The notes under the pieces: generated by a model
What the model saw: only the letters and a program-made list of their open reading frames with translations
What the model was told of the DNA's origin: nothing
The model's database searches: none
Made by a program: the position numbers and the translations under genes
Shown: one piece after another, positions 10,089 through 21,508 of the stretch
Numbering within the stretch: the stretch's first letter is position 1
Layout of the letters: every line of letters begins with the position of its first letter
Assembly: GCF_028551275.1 (NCBI RefSeq)
Contig: NZ_CP117025.1
Span: forward strand, 2,472,001 to 2,536,000
Direction: 5' to 3'
From: Sphingomonas hankookensis
GTDB taxonomy: Bacteria > Pseudomonadota > Alphaproteobacteria > Sphingomonadales > Sphingomonadaceae
Length of the DNA: 64,000 nt

Positions 10089-10243
10089 CGCGCCACCGTC
10101 TCCCCGTAATCTCCGCACCCCGATGCCATGGCGGCGGATAAGAACCGGTTAACGCGCCGCTTCCCATGCCACCGATGCGAAAGGCATTCCGATCATGGTA
10201 AACCGCTGATAGGGAATGGCGGACGGACGCAGAGGGGATCGTG

Positions 10244-11155
10244 ATGCGCGTGATGGTTGGGCTGGCACTGGCAGGTGCGCTGCTGTCGACGGCGGCGGGA
10301 GCGGATGTGAAGGCCGGAGTCGATGCCTGGGCCCGTGGCGACTGGGCGACGGCGGTCCGCGAATGGCAGCAGCCGGCCGCCGCCGGCGATGCCGATGCGC
10401 AGTTCAACTTGGGCCAGGCGTACAAGCTCGGCCGCGGCGTGCCGATGGACATGGCGCAGGCCGAACGCTGGTACGCGCTCGCCGCGCAGCAGGGGCACCG
10501 CCAGGCGGAGGATAATTACGGCCTGATCCTGTTCCAGAACGGCAAGCGCGCCGATGCCGTCAAATGGCTCGAAAAATCGTCGCAGCGGGGGGAGGCGCGG
10601 AGTCAGTTCGTGCTGGGGACGATGCTGTTCAACGGCGATGCCGTGAAGAAGGACTGGCGGCGCGCCTACGCATTGATGACGCGGGCGTCGTCGGCCGGCC
10701 TGCCGCAGGCCGCAGCGACGCTGGCGGAGATGGATCGCTATGTGCCGCTGCCCGACCGGCAGGCGGCGCTGGCGATGGCCCGTGATCTGGAGCGTAATGC
10801 CGGGCGGCCGAGGCTGACTGCCGTCCAGCCACAACCGACCACGCCGGCCGCTCGCCCGACGCCCGCCCCCACGCCGCGCGCAGCGCCTGTAGCCAAGGCA
10901 CCGCCCGCCCCCGTCGCCAAGCCGACAGCGATCCGCGATGGCGGCTGGCGGGTGCAGCTCGGCGCGTTCAAGGATGCCGGCAATGCCCGCCGCCTGTGGA
11001 GCAGCGTGTCGGACAAGTTCGCCGGTCGCCAGCCCTATTATGAAGCGGCCGGCGCCAATACTCGGCTGCAGGTCGGCCCGTTCGCCAGCAGCGCGGAGGC
11101 GACCCGCGCTTGCGCCGCGATCCGCCCGACGCCCTGCGTGGCCGTGAAGCGCTGA
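10244..11155 (+). CDS. Sel1-repeat protein with C-terminal SPOR domain
   Basis: The 303-residue protein has a signal peptide (MRVMVGLALAGALLSTAAGA). Several Sel1-type repeats follow (DADAQFNLGQAYKLGRGV, HRQAEDNYGLILFQNGK, EARSQFVLGTMLFNGD), then a Pro/Ala-rich linker and a SPOR domain from GGWRVQLGAFKDAGNARRLW to the end. The start at 10244 is supported by AGAGGGG six bases upstream; the GTG at 10241 is less likely. It is divergent from the ParA-like operon, which ends in another SPOR protein, so two septum-binding-type proteins flank one ATPase. It is probably periplasmic, with a scaffold role in peptidoglycan remodelling inferred. Confidence 0.85.
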   Translation: MRVMVGLALAGALLSTAAGADVKAGVDAWARGDWATAVREWQQPAAAGDADAQFNLGQAYKLGRGVPMDMAQAERWYALAAQQGHRQAEDNYGLILFQNGKRADAVKWLEKSSQRGEARSQFVLGTMLFNGDAVKKDWRRAYALMTRASSAGLPQAAATLAEMDRYVPLPDRQAALAMARDLERNAGRPRLTAVQPQPTTPAARPTPAPTPRAAPVAKAPPAPVAKPTAIRDGGWRVQLGAFKDAGNARRLWSSVSDKFAGRQPYYEAAGANTRLQVGPFASSAEATRACAAIRPTPCVAVKR

Positions 11156-11159
11156 GCGG

Positions 11160-12038
11160 TCAGCCCGCCGCCCAGTCGGCGGGTGCGATCCCCTGGATAT
11201 AGAGCAGCGCGGTCAGGTCGTTATGATCGATCCGCACGCCCGCCTCCGCCGCGACGATCGGCTTGGCATGATAGGCGACGCCCAGCCCGGCGCGGCGGAT
11301 CATCGGCAGATCGTTGGCGCCATCGCCTACCGCCAGTGTCGCGGCCGGATCGATGCCGAGTTCGTCGATCGCGGCGAGCAGTGTCACTTCCTTGGTCGTC
11401 GCATCGACGATCGGCTTGCGCACCTTGCCGGTCAGCTTTCCGTCCTCGATCAGCAGGCGGTTGGCGATCATGCGGTGAAAGCCCAGTTCGGTTCCGACCG
11501 GCTCGGCAAAGCGGGTGAAGCCGCCCGACACGAGGATCGTCGTCGCTCCCCGCGCGCGCATCGTCTGAATCAAGGTCCTCGCGCCGGGCATCAGCTTGAC
11601 CCGTTCGTCGAGGCACCGCTGGATCGCCGCTTCCTCCAGCCCCTCCAGCAACGCCACCCGCGCGTCCAGCGCGGAGGCGAAGTCGAGTTCGCCGCGCATC
11701 GCCCGCTCGGTCACCTCGGCGATTTCCGCCTTGATCCCGGCATAATCGGCGAGTTCGTCGATGCATTCGACGGTGATAATCGTCGAGTCCATGTCGGCGA
11801 CCAGCAGAGACTTTTCGCGGTTGGCGGCCGCCTGAACCGCCACATCGGTCCGGTTGAACACGCCCTCCAGCGCAGGGCGCGCTGCGGCGACCTCGCTCGC
11901 AAAACGAATGTCGGCGGCGCGACCCTCGTCGATCCAGCTCCAGCCCTCGACATGACACCCGACCATGTCAAGCCGGTCCGCCGCTGCGGAAACATCGCCC
12001 GCGGCGAGTTCGGCTGCTATCAGCGTGGCGATGAACAT
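11160..12038 (-). CDS. serB: Phosphoserine phosphatase
   Basis: The 292-residue enzyme performs the last step of serine synthesis, dephosphorylating phosphoserine. The HAD motifs are complete: [10 protein letters not shown] with the nucleophile Asp, the LVSGGFT loop, the basic residue in the KPIVDATTK region and [12 protein letters not shown]. The N-terminal roughly 80 residues form the ACT-like domain seen in SerB. The start at 12038 fits the family; longer in-frame starts would run through the divergent miaA gene. Its ATG overlaps the miaA start on the other strand, so promoters must lie inside the neighbouring coding region. It converges with the Sel1-SPOR gene with only 4 bp between stops. 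Confidence 0.95.
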   Translation of the reverse strand: MFIATLIAAELAAGDVSAAADRLDMVGCHVEGWSWIDEGRAADIRFASEVAAARPALEGVFNRTDVAVQAAANREKSLLVADMDSTIITVECIDELADYAGIKAEIAEVTERAMRGELDFASALDARVALLEGLEEAAIQRCLDERVKLMPGARTLIQTMRARGATTILVSGGFTRFAEPVGTELGFHRMIANRLLIEDGKLTGKVRKPIVDATTKEVTLLAAIDELGIDPAATLAVGDGANDLPMIRRAGLGVAYHAKPIVAAEAGVRIDHNDLTALLYIQGIAPADWAAG

Positions 12039-12969
12039 GGCGAAGTCTCCTGAACGTCCGAGGGTCGCGCTCATCGCAGGCCCGACCGCCAGCGGCAAGT
12101 CCGCGCTGGCGATCGAGATCGCACGGCGACACGACGGCGTGGTCATCAACGCCGACAGCGCGCAGGTCTATCGCGACCTGCGTATCTTGTCCGCCCGTCC
12201 CTCAACCGACGAGGAGGCGCAGGTGCCGCACCGCCTGTTCGGCCATATCGACGGTGCCGCGCCCTATTCCGCCGCCTTATGGTCGCAGCAGGCGACCACC
12301 GAGATCGAGGCCGCCCATGAAGCCGGCAAGTTGCCGGTGCTGGTCGGCGGCACCGGCCTGTATCTGCGTACGTTGATCGACGGCATCGCCCCGGTGCCCG
12401 ATATCGACCCGGCGATCCGGCAGGCGGTTCGCGCACTGCCGACCGATCAGGCGGCGCAGGCCTTGCAGCGCGAGGACTCGGCAGCGGCGGCCCGGCTGAA
12501 CCCGACCGACACGACCCGGATCGCGCGCGCCCTCGAAGTCGTCCGCTCGACCGGCCGGACGCTGGCCGACTGGCAGCGCGACCGTATCGGCGGCATCGGG
12601 CACCGGATCGCGCTGTCGGCGATGCTGCTGCTGCCCGACCGCGACTGGCTGACCGAACGCTGCGACCGCAGACTGGCGCAGATGTTCGATGGCGGCGCGG
12701 TCGAGGAGGTCACAGCGCTGCTGGCCCGCAGCGATATCGCGCCGGACGCGCCGGTCCGCCGGGCGATCGGCGTGGCGGAAATCGCCCGCTGGCAAAGGGG
12801 CGGGTCCACCCGCGACGAAGCGCTCACCGCCGCCCGCTTCGCGACGCGGCAATATGCGAAACGGCAATATACCTGGTTCCGGAACCAGCCACCCGCCGAC
12901 TGGCTTCGCACGAGCGAAACCGAAAAATACGCACTTGCCGGTCATTTAGACACTTTATTACGTAATTGA
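12037..12969 (+). CDS. miaA: tRNA dimethylallyltransferase
   Basis: The roughly 310-residue enzyme adds dimethylallyl to A37 of tRNAs reading UNN codons. [14 protein letters not shown] is the P-loop, followed by [11 protein letters not shown] with the catalytic Asp, [14 protein letters not shown], and [14 protein letters not shown] basic residues near the C-terminus ([15 protein letters not shown]). The start is ambiguous between ATG at 12031 and 12037; neither has a good ribosome-binding site. Either one overlaps the serB start codon on the other strand. The gene ends just before the ilvB promoter region. Confidence 0.95.
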   Translation: MAKSPERPRVALIAGPTASGKSALAIEIARRHDGVVINADSAQVYRDLRILSARPSTDEEAQVPHRLFGHIDGAAPYSAALWSQQATTEIEAAHEAGKLPVLVGGTGLYLRTLIDGIAPVPDIDPAIRQAVRALPTDQAAQALQREDSAAAARLNPTDTTRIARALEVVRSTGRTLADWQRDRIGGIGHRIALSAMLLLPDRDWLTERCDRRLAQMFDGGAVEEVTALLARSDIAPDAPVRRAIGVAEIARWQRGGSTRDEALTAARFATRQYAKRQYTWFRNQPPADWLRTSETEKYALAGHLDTLLRN

Positions 12970-12972
12970 TGG

Positions 12973-13001
12973 TTGACACGAATATTTCATGCGGCTAGCG
13001 A
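12973..13001 (+). promoter_or_regulatory. Candidate sigma-70 promoter of the ilv operon
   Basis: TTGACA at 12973-12978 is a consensus -35 hexamer, followed after 17 bp by TAGCGA at 12996-13001, a weak -10. The element sits between the miaA stop (12969) and the ilvB start (13055), leaving a leader of roughly 45 bases. No convincing branched-chain leader peptide is visible in this gap. Confidence 0.4.
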
Positions 13002-13054
13002 CGCCGCTCCAACGGTGCTATTGCGCCCGCGAAATAGTGAGGAGTTGAAGACCC

Positions 13055-16502
<3,448 letters not shown>

Positions 16503-16516
16503 TCGCAGCGCGCCCT

Positions 16517-16537
16517 GACCGTAGCACTGCTACGGTC
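16517..16537 (+). terminator. Hairpin downstream of ilvC
   Basis: A perfect 9-bp stem (GACCGTAGC with its complement) and a 3-base loop begin 14 bases after the ilvC stop. No T tract follows, so it may be an mRNA 3'-end stabiliser or weak terminator. The remaining 356 bp up to yceI hold this hairpin, a long inverted repeat and no gene. Confidence 0.45.
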
Positions 16538-16627
16538 GGCACGCGCCAGACCGGCCGGTGCGACAAAGCCCGCCCTTCGGAGCGCGGCTTTGCCGCGACC
16601 GACGGGCGGGCGGCGATCTTGCCCCAA

Positions 16628-16724
16628 CGTCATCCCGGCGAAGGCCGGAATCCATGGTGTCGGGTGGTATCGATAAATCCCGACTGTCCCGCGTCCGTGG
16701 ATCCCGGCCTTCGCCGGGATGACG
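16628..16724. repeat. Long inverted repeat (CGTCATCCCGG...CCGGGATGACG family)
   Basis: The left arm, 16628-16654 (CGTCATCCCGGCGAAGGCCG and onward), is the near-perfect reverse complement of the right arm at 16698-16724, with one mismatch and about 43 bases between them. Related arms occur at 19381-19466 and 40450-40543. Such repeats are common between genes in sphingomonads and probably belong to a REP/BIME-like family; no transposase is nearby. Confidence 0.8.
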
Positions 16725-16858
16725 GCAACCAACGTACCCACCGCCCAACCCACGGCACCCAAACCGAAACCGATCGTTTCGCATCCGGTATTTGACCCGA
16801 AGCCCGGCCCGCCCGACAACGGCGGCATTCCGACTTCGCCTCAACCGGAGAGCTTTCC

Positions 16859-17464
16859 ATGCGCACCCCCCTGATCCTCGCCGCCGCCCTGTTCGCGGTC
16901 GCTGCCCCGACCGTCGCCCAGATGCCGGGCGCCCCCGACAAGTCGCGCGTGACTGCCGGCAACTACACCGTCGACACCGCGCACACCCAGGTCGCGTGGC
17001 GCGTGAACCATATGGGCTTCACCATGCTCGACGGCCTGTTCGGCGCGACCGGCGGCACCGCGACCTTCGACCCGAAGAACCCGGCCGCGACCAAGGTGTC
17101 GATCGATTTCGACATCGCCAAGTCGCTGACCGTCACCAGCCCGCAATTCGCCGAGCACCTGAAGTCGAAGGACTTCTTCGACGTCGCCAACCACCCGACC
17201 GCGAAGTTCGTGTCGACCCGCGTCCAGCCGATGGGCGACCATTGGATGCTGGCCGGCAACCTGACGATCAAGGGCCAGACCAAGCCAGTCCAGCTGACCG
17301 TCCGCTTCATGGGCGCCGGTGAGAACCCGATGAACAAGAAGAAGAATGTCGGCTTCACTGCGACCGGCTCGATCAACCGCAGCGACTTCGGCCTCGGCAT
17401 GGCTGCCCCGGTCGTGTCGGACAAGGTCGACCTGACGATCAACGCCGCGTTCGTCGCCGCCTGA
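16859..17464 (+). CDS. YceI-family periplasmic lipid-binding-like protein
   Basis: The 201-residue protein has a signal peptide (MRTPLILAAALFAVAAPTVA-QM). It continues with a complete YceI lipocalin-like domain: YTVDTAHTQVAWRVNHMGF, FDIAKSLTVTSPQFAEHLKS, DFFDVANHPTAKFVST, LTIKGQTKPVQLTV and the end strand SDKVDLTINAAF. YceI proteins bind isoprenoid chains and are periplasmic. GGAGAG precedes the start. It sits alone between ilvC and the leuA leader with no obvious pathway link. Confidence 0.9.
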   Translation: MRTPLILAAALFAVAAPTVAQMPGAPDKSRVTAGNYTVDTAHTQVAWRVNHMGFTMLDGLFGATGGTATFDPKNPAATKVSIDFDIAKSLTVTSPQFAEHLKSKDFFDVANHPTAKFVSTRVQPMGDHWMLAGNLTIKGQTKPVQLTVRFMGAGENPMNKKKNVGFTATGSINRSDFGLGMAAPVVSDKVDLTINAAFVAA

Positions 17465-17544
17465 CCTTCGTGCGGGTTGCGGGCAATCGCCTGCGGCCCG
17501 CATCGGCTCTGGACATTTGCGCGGGGCCACGCCACACAGCCGCC

Positions 17545-17586
17545 ATGTTCGGACGCCGCATCCTTCTGCGACTTAGCCGCCCTTAG
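17545..17586 (+). CDS. leuL: Putative leuA leader peptide
   Basis: A 13-codon ORF, M-F-G-R-R-I-L-L-R-L-S-R-P-stop, lies about 100 bases before leuA. It has one Ile and three Leu codons (CTT CTG CGA CTT) clustered just before the stop. The stop codon overlaps the base of a strong hairpin. This is the layout of transcription attenuators for leucine genes: slow decoding of Leu codons at low Leu-tRNA would change folding of the following RNA. No strong ribosome-binding site is seen (the upstream sequence is GCCACACAGCCGCC), which lowers confidence. Confidence 0.55.
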   Translation: MFGRRILLRLSRP

Positions 17587-17669
17587 GGCAGGATCGCACC
17601 GGCGTGCGCCTGCCCTGAGGGAGTATCACACCCTTTCCGGCAGATACTGGCGCGCAATCACCGCGCGCC
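17586..17669 (+). promoter_or_regulatory. Putative leucine attenuator hairpins upstream of leuA
   Basis: The first hairpin pairs 17586-17592 (GGGCAGG) and 17595-17599 with 17604-17615, giving 12 bp with a 2-base bulge and a CGGC loop. The second pairs 17649-17655 (GGCGCGC) with 17663-17669. An alternative pairing of CTGCC (17611-17615) with GGCAG (17639-17643) would break the first hairpin. Neither hairpin has a T tract, so termination could be Rho-dependent or control could be translational. The position immediately after the leader peptide supports attenuation of leuA by leucine. Confidence 0.45.
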
Positions 17670-17688
17670 CAAGACAGGCTGAGACGTC

Positions 17689-19365
<1,677 letters not shown>

Positions 19366-19380
19366 GTCTCCGTCCATCGT

Positions 19381-19466
19381 CGTATCCCCGCGCAGGCGGG
19401 GATCCAGGGTCACAAACACGACCTTCTGCGACCTTGGCTCTGGATCCCCGCCTGCGCGGGGATACG
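19381..19466. repeat. Perfect 26-bp inverted repeat (CGTATCCCCGCG family)
   Basis: The left arm 19381-19406 and right arm 19441-19466 are exact reverse complements, separated by 34 bases. They vary on the theme of the repeats at 16628 and 40450 (CATCCCCGCGAAGGCGGGGATCCA). The stretch 19366-19686 between leuA and a convergent porin gene holds this repeat, the next repeat and no gene. Confidence 0.85.
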
Positions 19467-19567
19467 GTTACTTGGTCGAGCGCGACGTGGTAGTGGTCAG
19501 TAACCCCGGCGAGTACTTGTCGGTGGTCGCCCGACATGAGGTTCGCGACACCAGTAAAACCCCACAC

Positions 19568-19652
19568 CGTCACCCCGGACTTGATCCGGGGTCCCGCTTT
19601 CTTATCAACCGCCGAAGAAGAAGAGGGACCCCGGATCAAGTCCGGGGTGACG
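19568..19652. repeat. Perfect 28-bp inverted repeat (CGTCACCCCGGACTTGATCC family)
   Basis: The arms 19568-19595 and 19625-19652 are exact reverse complements with a 29-base spacer. The same family appears at 40627-40710 and as a single arm at 42803. In RNA it would form a very stable stem that could terminate or protect transcripts from the two convergent flanking genes. Confidence 0.85.
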
Positions 19653-19686
19653 ATGCGGTCTGGATCGGCCCAGCGCTATCACAAGC

Positions 19687-20418
19687 TCAAAACGCGAACC
19701 GCGCCCGTCCCAGAATCCGGTCGCCGCTATGCGGTCGATCGCCGATCGACGTCACCCCGCGATCGTCGTTCAGGTCGGTCCCGACATAATCGAGCGCCAG
19801 CGTCAGCGGACCGGTCGTGTGCTCCACGCCCAGCCGCCAATCGACATAGGTCCCGCCCGGCCGCAACCGGTCAGCGCGCAGCGCATCATCGACCGCACCG
19901 GATGACCGTCCGATCCCGCCGACCAACGTGAACGGCGTCATCGGAATGCCCGCCACCGCCTGTGCTGACAGATACAGGTTGCTGCCCCCGATCGCACGCT
20001 GCGGCGGGGCGTAGAGCGCGCCGGCAGTCAGTTCGACCGGCCCCAGCGTGTAGCGCGCGTCGCCGCCGAACTCGGCATAATCCATACCCTGCTCCGCGCC
20101 GGCAAAGACGTGGCCGATCGCCCGCCCGCGCAATTGGAACGGCCCGACATCGGTGACGATCGCCGCACCCAGATCGGCGACCGCATCGGCGCCATCATGC
20201 CGCACCGACCCGCGCAGCGCCGACACGCGGGCATCGAGTTCGATCATGCCCAAAGTCAGCGCGGCATCGCCCGAAATCGACGCCTTGCCCTCGCTCCAGC
20301 TCAAGCCGCGACGCCGTTCGTCGGTCGTCGCCTCGACGCCGACCGACGGCAGCGATTGCGCCTGCGCCGCTGCCGTCACCAGCAGCGACGCGACGCCCCA
20401 TCCGATCCGTCCGATCAT
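19687..20418 (-). CDS. TorF-family putative porin, outer membrane beta-barrel
   Basis: The 243-residue product has a signal peptide (MIGRIGWGVASLLVTAAAQA) and a body of alternating amphipathic strands. It begins VGVEATTDERRRGLSWSEGK, the opening of bacterial TorF-like porins. Further strands end in aromatic residues, and the last residues RILGRARFAF end in Phe, as expected for BAM-dependent barrels. The start overlaps the stop of the upstream gene (ATGA). It is shorter than most members, but both ends look complete. The transported compound is unknown. Confidence 0.75.
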   Translation of the reverse strand: MIGRIGWGVASLLVTAAAQAQSLPSVGVEATTDERRRGLSWSEGKASISGDAALTLGMIELDARVSALRGSVRHDGADAVADLGAAIVTDVGPFQLRGRAIGHVFAGAEQGMDYAEFGGDARYTLGPVELTAGALYAPPQRAIGGSNLYLSAQAVAGIPMTPFTLVGGIGRSSGAVDDALRADRLRPGGTYVDWRLGVEHTTGPLTLALDYVGTDLNDDRGVTSIGDRPHSGDRILGRARFAF

Positions 20419-20861
20419 CCGGCCTGCATCGTCCCGTGCATCCGGTCGATCTCGGCATGGAGCACCGGATGGTCTTCCTGTGCCAGCTGGACCAGTCGCG
20501 CCTGCAACGCATCGTTGCGGCTCGCGACTTCCTGCGCGATCGCCGTCTTCTGTGCGCTGCACCAGCCCGGCCGGCTGCCTTCGATCACCTTGTCATGGGT
20601 GAACGATCGCGCCAGCGTCGATCCCGACTCATGGCGCGCCTGCCGCTCGACGACCAGCCCCGCGCGCCACAGGCAGCGCAGAGTCGACGGACGACCGCCG
20701 ACCCCGACCGTGCCGATCTGCTGATGGGTCACCTGCACATCGGCGGTATAGTCGGAATGTACCGCACCGGTGCGGTGATCGATCCGTGCGCTGTGCGCAA
20801 TGTCACCATTCGGTGCCGCCATCGCCGCTCCCAGCAACAGCCCGACCAACCCGAACGTCAT
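20415..20861 (-). CDS. Hypothetical secreted protein, cotranscribed with putative porin
   Basis: The 148-residue protein begins with a signal peptide (MTFGLVGLLLGAAMAAP) and is otherwise unrecognised. The central part has Cys residues in LRCLWRAG and PGWCSAQK that could form a disulphide. The C-terminal half is helical (TAIAQEVASRNDALQARLVQ). AAGGAGATAGGAC precedes the ATG, a good ribosome-binding site. It overlaps the porin gene by 4 bp, so the pair is one unit, and the product is probably periplasmic. Confidence 0.65.
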   Translation of the reverse strand: MTFGLVGLLLGAAMAAPNGDIAHSARIDHRTGAVHSDYTADVQVTHQQIGTVGVGGRPSTLRCLWRAGLVVERQARHESGSTLARSFTHDKVIEGSRPGWCSAQKTAIAQEVASRNDALQARLVQLAQEDHPVLHAEIDRMHGTMQAG

Positions 20862-20999
20862 GTCCTATCTCCTTGTCCTGCTGCGGATGGCCTCGGCCTA
20901 TGGTGGCCGATGACCGTTTCGGACTTTCGTCCGATACGTACATAACCGATGACACGGCAAGCGCGTTCCGGTTTTCGTGCCGGCAACGCTTTGTTACGA

Positions 21000-21038
21000 A
21001 ACGAAAACGCCGTCCGAAGGCGTTCCTTCGGACGGCGT
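21000..21038 (-). terminator. Intrinsic terminator of the SWIB gene
   Basis: A perfect 14-bp stem (21007-21020 with 21025-21038) and a 4-base loop lie about 40 bases after the SWIB stop on the minus strand. A T-rich tail (TTTTCGTTTCG on that strand) follows. This is a standard Rho-independent terminator. Confidence 0.85.
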
Positions 21039-21076
21039 ATCGCTGAACAGGCGGCGCCGGGTCCGGCGCCAACCGG

Positions 21077-21349
21077 TCACTTCATGTGCGCGCTGAGGAG
21101 CTTGTTCATTTCGAACATCGAGCACGACTTCTTGCCGAACAGCTTTTCCAGCGTTTCGTCCGCCAGGATCTCGCGCTTGTCCTTCGGATTCTGCAGGTCG
21201 TGCTTCTTGATGTATTCCCACATCTTGCTGACGACTTCGCTGCGGGGCAGCGGGTCGGAACCGGTGATCTTCGCCAGATCGGCCGACGGCGTCACCGGCT
21301 TCGCGATTCCGCCCCGGGCGCCGCCGGTCGTCGTGGTTTCCTTGGCCAT
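21077..21349 (-). CDS. SWIB/MDM2 domain protein
   Basis: The 90-residue protein has a Thr/Gly/Ala-rich N-terminus of about 20 residues, then a SWIB fold: TPSADLAKITGSDPLPRSEV, VSKMWEYIKKHDLQNPKDKR, EILADETLEKLFGKKSCSMF, EMNKLLSAHMK. SWIB domains are best known from eukaryotic chromatin remodellers and from chlamydiae, and stand-alone copies occur in many alphaproteobacteria, where they are presumed nucleoid- or DNA-associated. AGGAGG sits 6 bases before the ATG, a very strong site, and a canonical terminator follows, so it is a short, probably highly expressed single-gene transcript. Confidence 0.92.
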   Translation of the reverse strand: MAKETTTTGGARGGIAKPVTPSADLAKITGSDPLPRSEVVSKMWEYIKKHDLQNPKDKREILADETLEKLFGKKSCSMFEMNKLLSAHMK

Positions 21350-21508
21350 AATATTCCTCCTAATCCCCCTGCAAACCGCGCCTCGCGGGCGCGGCAGGTC
21401 GATGGTTATGCAAGGTTCCGAACCGCTTGTCGCGGGGGAATTGCGACAAACCGTACCGTCAACCGCACGAAATTTCCTCCGCGACCGTCCTTTTCCGTCC
21501 CGACCGGC

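Noticed and set aside
12969..13054. Possible branched-chain leader peptide before ilvB (short ORFs starting at 12969 or 12989)
   Set aside because: The candidate peptides (for example M-V-D-T-N-I-S-C-G) are not enriched in Ile, Val or Leu and no attenuator hairpin follows.
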